From: Glandiceps talaboti
Lineage: Eukaryota; Hemichordata; Enteropneusta; Spengelidae
DNA: 60,000 bases
Reading direction: 5' to 3'
Assembly: GCF_964340395.1 (NCBI RefSeq)
Contig: NC_135566.1
Span: 10,976,501 to 11,036,500, forward strand
Made by a program: the position numbers and the translations under genes. Positions 47,001 through 56,020 of this stretch are shown here, piece by piece; positions within the stretch are counted from its first letter, which is position 1, and every line of letters starts with the position of its first letter. Under the pieces are notes generated by a model that had not been told where the DNA came from, did no database searches, and saw only the letters and a program-made list of their open reading frames with translations.

Positions 47001-50000
47001 GACTCATAGTGACAAAACCCTTAGGTCACAAGTATTTTCTGGCTGAATGAAGAAAACTATTGCAGAATAACATAATCATACATGTACAACTGCCAGTAAT
47101 ATCAAAGAAAAATCGGGGGAAAGTACTAGCAATTTTGAACATTTTGACTCCTATTATAAACATAGCAAAACCAATGACATAGACATGCGTTTTCATAACA
47201 TAGACGTGTGTTGTCGTGACAACCAGGGTATAGATGATATTTGTTTGGCTTATGGTGTACAACTTGGCATTATATGATATTCATGTTCAGTTGTATTTCT
47301 TGTTTTTTCAGATTATCTGTGTGAACCAGACGCGAATGTCTTTAACATAGATTTTACAAGGTTCAAAATCCGTGACATGGACTCAGGCACTGTGTTGTTT
47401 GAAATAGCCAAACCACCCCCATCAGGTAAGTGGATTCCACAATCACACATTTACGTGCATATCAGCAGTAAACAAGTACAAAAGCGGTTTGAATCTTTGA
47501 CTGGTTTTGAACCTCAGCAGGCGTTTTTCAAGAAGGCCAAGCATTTATATATTCTCACTGTGACGTACTGTATGATGAGCATGTGGTTTAAATTTGTTAT
47601 CGTGTATTTCTATAAATTAGGCATTACAGTAATAACTTAGAATAATTAAGATGTTATTCCCCAATATTTTTCTTCGTTTAGCAAAGGAAAATCCGAGTGA
47701 CCTAAGGGGGCTTTGTGATTACGAGTCGCCACATGATTAGTGACAGTTCTGGCCCTTAGGTCAAGAGCATTTTCAGCCTGAATGAAGACAAATATTGGAG
47801 AATAACTTAATTATACCAGCGCCAGTAATATCAAAGAAAACTTGACGAAAGTAATAGCAATTTTGAACGTTTTGTCTCATATTTGGAACACAGCAGAACC
47901 AGTGATGTAGACAAACATAGACACACATTGTCATGACATAGACATGCACTGTTTTGACGTAGAAGGACCAGAGTATATATTCCATATTTTATGTTTAACT
48001 TGGGTCATGCATGGGGTATAATGAGTATAAATGAAATACTAACTTTCAGTGAAATATCACTTCACAACTCTTTCCATATATACTCTATGATACACCATAT
48101 CTGAATGTCGATTATTTGAACTTTGAATTATCTTATTTTTGTGATTTTCTCTATAGTTACTTTACTTACTTATTAAATACATAATTCATAACAAGCACAT
48201 CTTTATCAAATACATAATTCATTAGAGCAATGATTATCCTCCATTTATTTGAAATATAAACTCGTATGTCATACTTGCCCAAATGATACAATACTTAGAA
48301 TCAATAAAACTATAGTCCGTACTACTTCTTTAGATATCGTATTTCACGTTGGTAGAAGCTGTAAACGTTTTTTCATTTTGGGTATCAATTATTCAAACAA
48401 TTGAAGTCTCAGTTACTTTGAAACCCCTGAACAGTTTCTGATAATCAACAATTCATTGTTGTTAAACAAACAAACAAACAAAGATATTTTAAGGAAGCCC
48501 ATATCAGACGCTAGATTTACTCAATTCACCAGGCTTTTGTAAATCAATATTTGAATAACAATTTTTTTTAACAACTGTGTTCGAAAGAGTAGTCAACATC
48601 TACACAGAAATTAATGTTGATTATCTTGTGGAATAATTGTCAATTATTGAAATGTCATTGTATTGAATCAATCTATATATTCACTATGCAAATTTAAAAA
48701 AATTGTGTTTCTAATACCCTGACTGACCCTAGTATAAATTGCCAACCCATAACATATAAAACAAAAAGTTTAAAAAAAATATTTGTCTTCTTGACCTTCA
48801 TGTACGTGTGTTTTCTTTTCCCAGCCATATCTGTACATATTTCATTAAACTATCGCAAAAAGGGTATTCTAACTGACATTTTGTTTGTTTTTTGGGTTGA
48901 AGCAACATTTTTCAAAAATAAAAACATTTAAAAAAGTAGAGTTAAAATAAAATAAAATCCCGACCTACCTACCCTATTTTCTAAAGTCATGTTATCGGAA
49001 ACACACAATTCTTTTTTTTTTCCTGCCTTAGATGACTTCACTGAACAGTAATGATACACCATATACATGTACATATACATCTAAGATACTCAGGGTAAAT
49101 TACATCAAAATCTTGTCTCAGATGAATTCTTAGTAATGGAGGTATTACTGAAATTAGCTAAATTAATTATTTGATGAGATCTTAAAACATATGTTGCGTA
49201 CATTTCAGAGTTTAATACCCTCACGTCGATCTTTTTTTCCTGTGTTTGTCCAGCCCAAGCAAATGACATCTAAGTCTAAGTCTACATATGTTAGGATAAA
49301 CATGAAAAAAGTGTATCAGCTGTGAAGTATTCTGATTAGTATAAACACATTATATATCATAATAGTTATAGAAATATAGAAATGGTTTAGGTAATCCTTT
49401 TTCAAGGCAAACTGGATTGAAGAGATGAAGGCCTTGAACTTATTCATCTATAGCACAATCTGAGGACAATTAGTAATTATCAATGTTAATTTGTTAAGTA
49501 TAATGATAAGTACATGTACTGTAAACCTGGAAATTTTCGCTGAAGACTTATTTTCAATTATTTCGCTGGACAACAAAAAAAACCCACAAAAATAGATCAT
49601 AACTAAATTGCCTTCTTGTACATGAACACAATTTATAAGACAGGTAATTTGTCAAAATTAGTCTTTGAGAACTAGCTGGAGACTGTAAAATTGCAAAAAA
49701 TTTCTAGTAGCAAAAATATTTACCAGTAGGTTTACAGTAAATGCTAGATATAATATGCAAATTTAATAACTAAGATTCATTCTCAAAGGAGATAATCGTT
49801 CATTGTAAAATCCTGCAGTGGTTTGAGTCAAGTCACATTTTTCAGCTACAAGTTTCTATTGATTTTCCATTAGTCTAACAGACTACTACCTTATAAAATT
49901 TGTTACTCTAGATATGATATTTAGTGGTCTATGTGCCTTGGACTACTGCTAATTTGGTAGTCTAGATACAATGTTTAGTAATCTACATGTATGTGCCACG

Positions 50001-52461
50001 GACTACTGCTAATTTGGTAGTGAAGTTACGATATTTAGTGGTCTATGTGCCTTGGACTACTGCAAATTTGGTCGTCTAGATGTGATATTAAGTTAGTAGT
50101 CTATGTGCCTTGAACTTCTGCCAATTTCAATCCCTACTAATGTACATGACCAGATACTAAGTAGATAAAATGTTGACCCATGAAAACTGTGCATACATCC
50201 TAGGTGTAGACCAAGTGATATGTGATATTGCTGTCGTTACATAGGTAATTTGATTTGTTACAGAAGAAGACGATGATCCAGAACCTGATCCTGATGAAGT
50301 TGACCCAAATGCTGGCAGATTTGTACGATATCAATTCACGCCTCAATTCTTGAAACTAAAGAACGTTGGTGCAACGTAAGTATTGAAAAAACCCACACAA
50401 ATATGAACAGTGATAGAATACTTCATTTATCACAAATGATAGCTCATTAAAAAAAATAGTTAACTGGATGTCGATTGTTCCAAGAAATTGCTATTAAAAG
50501 TTGATATTGAAGGAAAATTCCCTTCAGGTTGTCAAACTGTAATATGATTCCGGACGTAAACATCCATTTGCACTAGAATGAAAGGATTATCGTTAGTGCA
50601 TATAAGTGGCGATCATAACACCAAAGTTGTGGTCTGAGATGACCACTAGAACACCAGGGTACTGCATAGTCTTGCTGCTAGACATTCAGGCTTTCTTCCA
50701 AATACGATAAGCGAATGAAGTTCGCAATGAGGGCTTGCCTGAACGTCTACAATGTAGGTAATGTCATTTTCAGACTTGACATTCCAGTGAGATAACGTAT
50801 GGCCGTGTGTTAAGCCATGTATGCATATACATGTATATATGTTAATATATTCAATAACCCATGACCTCTATAATGCGTACATACTAATGTCCAGTATCAC
50901 GTGATGATAACTAACTACTATGTCTTATCGGTTTATGGTAATTGTGAGTTTGATGAGTGTGTCGATGTTGTCATTCACACATTTCAGTTAAGGCATTGGT
51001 GGTTATTTTTACAAGCCCCTCCGTAAGCTGAGTATGAATGAAAAAAATAGCTATTGTCCTCTGTTTGTGCTTGCCGTCAATGCAGTTCTCTGATTGGCAG
51101 TTATTTATCCCTGAACTGTGGCGATGACATTTGTTAGACCTCAGATGTTCCATCCTCAATAGCGACCTTCAGTCGTGTGTTGTATTGTATTGGAAGAACA
51201 CCCAAGGTCTAGCAGCTGGACAAGGTACTGCACAGTGATGAACATATTGAATATCCCACATTTAATTTGAATTAATAAAGCATGTACATATAGTATGATC
51301 ATTATTAATATGTCACTCATACACCTTGTATCCACAGGGTTGAATTTACAGTAGGGGAGCAGTCAGTCAGCAATTTCCGAATGATTGAAAGACATTACTT
51401 CAGGGAAAGGCTGCTAAAGAGTTTTGACTTCAACTTTGGTTTCTGCATTCCAAACAGTAAGAATACCTGCGAACATATATATGAATTCCCCGAACTAACA
51501 CCAGATGAAGGTAAGTTCTTCAAAAATACTGTTATAAGATTGTCAAAATTACTGAGATAAATCTTCAAATAGAGTTACTTCCTAAGGATGAAATAGTAAA
51601 ACGTGTGTGTTGTAAAGTTCGGGATTAGGACCGTGTTTGTATTTGATGTATGCAAGAAAGAAAGTTGTACATTGATAGCATACTTACCAGCACTTTAGTG
51701 TATTTGCCAAGGTTTGCGAACTGTGGTCAGTGAATGGGGAAAACTCAAAGTGTCTTACTAAGTAAGACTAAGATAGTTCAACAAAGATTTTGGAATGATT
51801 GTTACTTATACTGACGGCAGATCCAAATAAGATGTATCCAGTATTTTATTTCACATGATACATGTTAACCCCTTGGCAATAATTGTTACGCAACTTCTGC
51901 TTGTAGCCTTGTGTAGGTGAATTTGTTTATTTCAATGAATTGTTACTCCACAGTTACATAAAGGCAGTCGTAATAAAAACAATGCCACCAAAAAAAATAA
52001 CAATAACCCCCTACCACCAAACAAAACAAGAACAAGCACTACAAAAACAGACTCAGAGTTCCAACTCATGATTTTTTGGTAAACTTATATTTTTTGGAAA
52101 ACAATTGATGATAAAATGTAACCTACAAATAAAATTGGGGAAATTAATGCTAAATATATGATTACATTGTTTTTTGTTTTCAACAAATTTCACACGACAA
52201 CAAATATGGAAACATATACGAAAACTTTCAATTAGAACCTCTAGTCTTGTTCACTTGCTGCCACAAGAGGGCGTAGTATCAGATCGGGGTCTGAATGTTC
52301 TTACATTGATTGACATCTTTCTTGTTTGTTGTATTACAGTTCAAGACATGATTGACAATCCATTCGACACGCGGTCCGACAGTTTTTACTTTGTGGACAA
52401 CAAATTGATAATGCATAACAAGGCTGATTATGCATACAATGGAGGACAGGGAGCCATGTGA
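31335..52461 (+). CDS. UNC119: UNC119 lipid-binding chaperone, complete gene of 5 coding exons
   Basis: Cytosolic chaperone of the PDE-delta fold. It binds the myristoylated N-termini of G-protein alpha subunits (transducin), Src-family kinases and ciliary cargo, and releases them through ARL2/ARL3-GTP. Coding exons: 31335-31506, 47312-47425, 50264-50375, 51338-51510 and 52340-52461. All introns are GT-AG, and the joined frame is 230 residues (human 240). The N-terminal 1-48 is variable, Lys-rich then acidic. The beta-sandwich (about 57-226) includes [20 protein letters not shown] (69-88), [14 protein letters not shown] (109-122), [20 protein letters not shown] (134-153), [20 protein letters not shown] (162-181) and [20 protein letters not shown] (202-221). 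The acidic loop [12 protein letters not shown] (96-107) and the ending DYAYNGG resemble human UNC119B more than UNC119A, as expected of a single pre-duplication gene. The ATG at 31335 is the first in frame. Confidence 0.96.
35322..35640 (+). mobile_element. Hairpin-repeat family, copy C (left arm truncated)
   Basis: Short left arm (CTTCGTTCAACCAAGGAAAA), right arm GGTTGAATGAAGACAAATAT, then the family tail with ACCAGCGCCAGTA, AAAGAAAAATTGGGGAAAGT and GCATGGTATAATAG at the end. Confidence 0.8.
36004..36306 (-). other. Coding-like open frame on the opposite strand (doubtful)
   Basis: Minus-strand open frame of about 100 codons inside UNC119 intron 1. Its middle translates to a hydrophilic, charged segment, [20 protein letters not shown] followed by [20 protein letters not shown] and [12 protein letters not shown], which looks more protein-like than most chance frames here. 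No confident splice sites or homologue are recognised. It might be an exon of a nested gene or a processed fragment. Confidence 0.18.
37095..37382 (-). mobile_element. Hairpin-repeat family, copy D (reverse orientation)
   Basis: Shortened tail, then both palindrome arms, read on the minus strand. The two arms around 37215-37375 (TTATTCTCCAGTATTTTTCT, and AGAAAAATATTGGGGAATAA) are close to perfect complements. It is the only copy in the opposite orientation among the six. Confidence 0.8.
37918..37998. repeat. (CA)n followed by (CT)n microsatellite
   Basis: Compound dinucleotide repeat in UNC119 intron 1; the frame of alternating Arg-Glu on the minus strand is an artefact. Confidence 0.96.
40036..40157. 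repeat. Recent 65-bp tandem duplication
   Basis: The segment starting CAACATTTATGTATTTTGAA at 40036 is repeated at 40101 with no differences over the first 57 bases. The two copies are directly adjacent, so this is a young duplication. Confidence 0.9.
40622..41535. repeat. 41-bp minisatellite, about 20 units
   Basis: The largest array in the window. Units contain CCATAGGTGACTGTACTGTC then TATGGCTAAAATGTACATGT, with later units losing AAAAT or changing CTATGG to GAATGG. The first ten units are most regular; the array degenerates towards the right. The antisense frame ([14 protein letters not shown]) is an artefact. Confidence 0.95.
43016..45460. mobile_element. Element with terminal inverted repeats, about 2.4 kb, no transposase
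   Basis: The left end ATTAGCTCCGCTGT (from 43018) and right end ACAGCGGAGCTATT (about 45446-45459) are inverted repeats with one mismatch in 14. The left end continues with a subterminal hairpin (AGCGAAAGCTGAAAGCGTAGCTTT) and GGTATAGG, and the right end is followed by CTGACCGATAGGTCGC. The interior has no coding frame of note. Part of the length is due to a nested foldback at 44427-44975. The start architecture resembles 55927-56020. Confidence 0.5.
44427..44975. mobile_element. Nested foldback with arms of about 90 bp
   Basis: The core arms CAGCCATACGTTACAGTGGT... (44496-44519) and ...ACCACTGTAACGTATGGCTG (44884-44907) are perfect inverted repeats over 24 bp. The pairing extends outward with mismatches. 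TGTATTAATCGCCGACAATC (left, 44434 on) pairs with GATTGTCGCC ... GGCGATTAATACA (right, 44934-44974), the right arm having a small insertion. The loop is about 360 bp. No coding capacity. Confidence 0.7.
46558..46630. mobile_element. Internal fragment of the 17250-type MITE
   Basis: GACAGCCAAATTTTGTTGTT then GGTCAAAATGAGAAAAGCTGG CATTTCT matches the interior of the 17250 element. The termini are absent. Confidence 0.55.
46908..47278 (+). mobile_element. Hairpin-repeat family, copy E, just 5' of UNC119 exon 2
   Basis: The left arm (46911-46993) and right arm (47007-47075) are complementary over about 70 bases, followed by the family tail (CTGCCAGTAATATCAAAGAA, TTTTGAACATTTTGACTC). The tail ends about 33 bases before the exon 2 acceptor, so the element supplies most of the branch-point region. 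Confidence 0.85.
47312..47425 (+). CDS. UNC119: UNC119 exon 2
   Basis: Starts after TTTTTTCAG. It completes N58 and encodes [20 protein letters not shown] then [17 protein letters not shown], the first beta strands. It ends one base into a codon at GTAAGT. Near-identical to human [15 protein letters not shown]. Confidence 0.97.
47648..48022 (+). mobile_element. Hairpin-repeat family, copy F, just 3' of UNC119 exon 2
   Basis: Complete palindrome (ATGTTATTCCCCAATATTTT to ATATTGGAGAATAAC) and tail ending GCATGGGGTATAATGAG. It has the same orientation as copy E, about 220 bp after the exon 2 donor. Confidence 0.85.
49900..50130. repeat. Degenerate repeat, about 60-bp unit, 4 copies
   Basis: Units share ATTTAGTGGTCTATGTGCCT and GGACTACTGCTAATTTGGTA. 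UNC119 intron 2. Confidence 0.75.
50264..50375 (+). CDS. UNC119: UNC119 exon 3
   Basis: Starts after TTTGTTACAG. It encodes [20 protein letters not shown] and [17 protein letters not shown]. The acidic stretch replaces the shorter loop of human UNC119A. It ends two bases into the Thr codon at GTAAGT. Confidence 0.96.
50376..51337 (+). other. UNC119: UNC119 intron 3
   Basis: A 962-bp intron. No repeat or regulatory element recognised. Confidence 0.75.
51338..51510 (+). CDS. UNC119: UNC119 exon 4
   Basis: Encodes [40 protein letters not shown] and [17 protein letters not shown], the most conserved part of the lipid-binding fold. It ends one base into a codon at GTAAGT. Confidence 0.97.
51511..52339 (+). 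other. UNC119: UNC119 intron 4
   Basis: An 829-bp intron. It contains a weaker CTCF-like site (CCACAAGAGGGCGT, 52261-52274, 12 of 14 consensus positions). An open frame runs from 52174 into exon 5, but only the part after the acceptor at 52338-52339 is UNC119-like. Confidence 0.75.
52340..52461 (+). CDS. UNC119: UNC119 exon 5
   Basis: Starts after TGTATTACAG. It encodes [20 protein letters not shown] and [20 protein letters not shown], ending at the TGA at 52459-52461. The C-terminus is closest to human UNC119B. Confidence 0.97.
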
Positions 52462-52699
52462 TCGCCACGCTGCTCTGTTTCCATGGAAACTATCATTTGA
52501 AATGACATAGTTACAATTTGTACTTATTTTCTGTGTCAAAAGGGTTATCAAAAATAATTGGTAGGAACTTAAAACAAAAACGAAGATGAAGTTGAATTTG
52601 AAATAACCACAGGTGTATATTTTCTAGCCAAAGACAAAATTTTCAGTTATTGGAAGCATTGTTCCTTCAATCCCCATAGAGTGTCCTTTCTAAAATAGA

Positions 52700-52705
52700 A
52701 ATAAA
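52700..52705 (+). terminator. UNC119: Candidate polyadenylation signal AATAAA, UNC119
   Basis: First AATAAA after the UNC119 stop codon (about 240 bp), with a T-rich stretch about 30-55 bp later as expected of a downstream element. A second AATAAA is at 53147-53152. Confidence 0.5.
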
Positions 52706-52896
52706 TTGAAACCAAATATACACGTTTTTATATTTTTTCCTTTTTTTTTCGTTGATTTTTAAACTGTCTAACTAATGCCTTGTAAATGGATATAGTTACA
52801 GCTGACTGGTTTGAAGGTTTTTGAAAAGGGCATATATATCATTGGTTTAGATTGATGAGGGATTCTCTCCTAATTACTTCTATTCTTGCAACTGCT

Positions 52897-53045
52897 TTGG
52901 TTACCAGAAAGCATGTGACCACTTGCCCTACAAGCTCATTGGTTACCAGAAGGCATGTGACCCCCTTGCCCTCCAAGCTCATTGTTTACCTGAAAGCATG
53001 TGACCTCTTGCCCTCCAAGCTCATTGGTTACTAGAAGTCATGTGG
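52897..53045. repeat. Tandem repeat, 42-43-bp unit, about 4 copies
   Basis: Units contain TTGGTTACCAGAAAGCATGT then GACCACTTGCCCTACAAGCTCA with minor changes. In or just after the UNC119 3' UTR. Confidence 0.85.
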
Positions 53046-53837
53046 TTTGGCACCCTAACCTGCTAGAAAATAGTACGTCTGACAGCCCAGAGAAACCCAA
53101 AAAACCTTCATACCAGTCATAAAAAGTCCATAATTGTCAGTGCATGAATAAAGTAAAATAGAACCGTTTTATTAGGTTTGTACCGTCCACCCTAAAGTTT
53201 CAACAGTAAAATGATTATAAATATCTGGAAATTTCAAATCTATTCCAAGCTGTATACTGTAAAAATTTAGCTCTGTATTCAATGTGAACTTATTTGCTCT
53301 GTTGTGAAATTTTTCTTGAGAAATGACAAACTAGGTTCTATTTTTTGAAATTCATTTGCATTATTACACAGTGTAAGTTTGAGTAATTTTTAGACCAGAT
53401 GAACTTTTTTGAACTGGTTAATTAGTTCATCAGAATTAGTTAAAACGTCAGGGTAATTGCCATTATTACAACATGAATCCTAGCCTTAAAATTGTGTGCA
53501 CTTGTTCTGTAGTTTACATTTATTATTATGAAAGCATTTTTCTTCTGTATATGTTTTTGTATACGTTTGCGAGAGTGAAATTGCACTTTGTGTAAAATGG
53601 TGCAATAGACCATTCCAAAAATCAGCGCCCTCTCATTACTGCTGCATGGATATCCATAGATAGATGAAAAGAAACTTGCTTTCTCACAACTTAAAATACC
53701 AGAAAAAAAAGAAAACTTCCTGCTGCATGGCATATTTTGTGATGTTACAAAAACTAAAATCCAATTTTTTTTAATATTATACATGTATATGAATATTTGT
53801 TCTCAGAAGGACAGATATAACTCACTAGCAGTTTGTA

Positions 53838-53851
53838 CCACTAGAGGGCGC
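53838..53851 (+). promoter_or_regulatory. CTCF-type motif, full consensus match
   Basis: CCACTAGAGGGCGC matches CCASYAGRKGGCRS at all 14 positions. A weaker, oppositely oriented AGCGCCCTCT site lies about 210 bp upstream (about 53626-53640). The location downstream of UNC119 would suit a domain boundary. The motif alone does not show binding, and similar GCGCCCTCT motifs recur in this window. Confidence 0.45.
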
Positions 53852-53859
53852 TGGTTATT

Positions 53860-55920
53860 ATAATGGTCAATTGTTAATATGACATGTACATTTCATCATC
53901 TCTGATTTTTTTGATCAGAGATGAAAACAAAAGTATTATATATGTAAGACTGTGTATGCTGATGTTATTTAGAAGTGGCGTTGTCACTTGTGAGTTTCTG
54001 TTGACAGCTGGTCAAAAACACTATCTGAAACTAGCCAGTGTTATCAGGGGTTCTCTCCCAGCCCAGTATAGCATAGATAGTTCCACCCTTTGCTGACATA
54101 AAAGTGTTAAAGTTTACAAAACAATATGCTAATGATATGCAGATTGTCTACCTATTTGGAAGGGGGAACCACATGCATTACTATCAACACCAAGGACAAA
54201 ATATTTTGTGAGCTCAGAAATTGCAAAATTAGACTAATTCTCTGTGATTTTACCTTCAATATTGAGATCAATACTAAGACTGCTAACGTGATATACATTA
54301 GGGAAAGTACAAGAATTGGTACGCTAACATTTAATCAAATTGTTTACCATTTACTTTCAACTGTTTTAATACAGAAATCTAAAATTGCAGTGTTCAAACC
54401 TGGCATACATGGGATCAAACTGCACACACGCAGTGTGTTGTTTCACCAGCTGTGAACAGTAACCTTTAGTACAGTCCTGTGTCACAGGATATCAAGAGTA
54501 TGATGTATTTGTAGCATTTTGTCAAGTCATAATAGTAATGATGATAAAAATAGACAATAATAACATGATCAGAATTATTTACCAAAAGAAACTCAAAAAA
54601 GATACCCCAATGCTGTATGTAGTTGTCACCAAGCGACATCAACTCCTGTGCACCTACCTGTTTTAAGTACAGATTTACAGAACAAACTAATACCTTGCAA
54701 AGTACAGCTTTACAATGCTGTATGAAACAAATGTTACTTTCTTTTGAGTTAATTTGATTGTACAATGGACTACACAGGAGCCAAGTATGTATGCAGAATT
54801 CTACACATCTCCATTTGTAATGTATATATATGTATATGTATATGTATATGTGTATACGTATATGTGTATATGTATATATGTATATGTATATGTATGTTAC
54901 ATGTAAAGTCGGTTTAGTAAAAATTTGCCTTTGAACTGACTTGGTTACAACTGACATTTTTCTGTGTTTTACATGTACACCATTATTTGTATAAGATTGA
55001 ACTTCAGATGTGAACTATCTCAATGAACACAGCTAGTAGTGAGATGTTTAGCCACAGAAAGTGCAGTTAATGGATATATTATAAAAAAACAAGCCTGCTC
55101 CTGACTGTAAAACCACAATTCTCATTGTTGTAAAAGTTAAAACCAGCTTGGTATTTTAACATGGTATTTGAGGAGAATAGAAAACATTCTAAGTTAACAC
55201 TCTAGTTTGTTGTTATCCATATTAAGTTCATTGCTTCCAGTTGTTGGCTATCTTGAGATGGAACTGTGATAAAAAAGTACCCGCCCTCTCATTCAGAGGA
55301 TCTGTTGTTTCTCAAGAAACCACTTCAGAATAGATGCTGTTTGTAGACATTCAGTCACACCCTGAACATCTAGTAATGAGAGTTTATTGCTTACCTTCCA
55401 TCTTATTTAAAATTACTCTTGAAAATTGCATTCCATGACTGTTTACAACCCTCTTTTAAATTATGTTATTTTGCCAAATATCAGACATGAATGATATCTT
55501 TTGAATGTTCTTCCATGTAAAATCCATAAAATATATCCTAAGATGAATATGAATGACTGACAGTCAAAGCTATCTAATAGCACACTAAATATGGTTTGAC
55601 TTAGTCCATAACTTTGATGACATACTCTAAAATAGTGAACCCAACTTTTGTATTGTTGTTACACCTAGATAGCAACAGTAGGTAGATATGTGGTCAAGTG
55701 AGGAGCAGGCTTCAATATGGTCAACCAAATCTGAGTAGAAACCAGCGAAGAGATGTTTGCACTTTTGTCTTTGTTTAACTGCATTTCTATCCTTGAATTT
55801 GTCTTTTATATGAGGTTTAGTTTTTCGGTCACAAGTTGATAACAGTTGTGTTGTTTATTTGTTTTACAAGTGCAGCTAAGACCTGTAGGTGATTATGATT
55901 TGATGGAGACTGGGGCTTAT
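53860..55920. other. Intergenic, nothing recognised apart from a TATATG repeat
   Basis: AT-rich DNA. A TATATG/TGTATA microsatellite lies at about 54824-54896. Open frames of up to about 110 codons on both strands lack recognisable similarity. Confidence 0.55.
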
Positions 55921-55926
55921 TCTTTT

Positions 55927-56020
55927 ATTAGCCCCCCAAAATGGGCGAAGCCTGAATGGGGGCTATAGGAATAACCCATGTCCATCCGTATGTCCGTCCG
56001 TCTGTCGACAGCCATATCTC
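55927..56020. mobile_element. Transposon terminus-like segment (TTATTAGCCCCC...)
   Basis: TTATTAGCCCCCCAAAATGG is followed by a hairpin mate (GGGGGCTATAGG, about 55958-55969) and GTCCATCC/GTCCGTCC/GTCTGTC repeats. The design (TTATTAGC, hairpin, TATAGG, GTCCGTC) parallels the left end of the element at 43016. No second terminus was found within the window. Confidence 0.4.

Larger units (their letters stand above)
31507..47311 (+). other. UNC119: UNC119 intron 1 (15.8 kb)
   Basis: A very long first intron. It holds hairpin-repeat copies (35322, 37095, 46908), CA/CT microsatellites (37918-37998), a 65-bp tandem duplication (40036-40157), a 41-bp minisatellite (40622-41535), a TIR element with a nested foldback (43016-45460) and a poly-G run near 32526. 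31557-35320 and 38000-40030 show no recognised gene or repeat beyond short AT-rich tracts. Confidence 0.85.
47426..50263 (+). other. UNC119: UNC119 intron 2
   Basis: A 2.8-kb intron. It holds hairpin-repeat copy F (47648-48022) and a degenerate repeat of about 60 bp, four copies, at about 49900-50130 (GGACTACTGCTAATTTGGTA core). Nothing else is recognised. Confidence 0.85.
52462..53200 (+). other. UNC119: Probable UNC119 3' UTR
   Basis: AT-rich sequence. Candidate polyadenylation signals AATAAA at 52700-52705 and 53147-53152. A 42-43-bp repeat of about 4 units (GGTTACCAGAAAGCATGTGA core) lies between them at about 52897-53045. Confidence 0.55.

Noticed and set aside
52174-52339. Extension of UNC119 exon 5 upstream in the same open frame
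   Set aside because: The upstream translation is unrelated to UNC119, and a proper acceptor (TGTATTACAG) lies at the homology border.
53440-54960. Several 100-160-codon frames on both strands downstream of UNC119
   Set aside because: No recognisable similarity; one includes the TATATG repeat, and the others have composition expected of AT-rich non-coding DNA.
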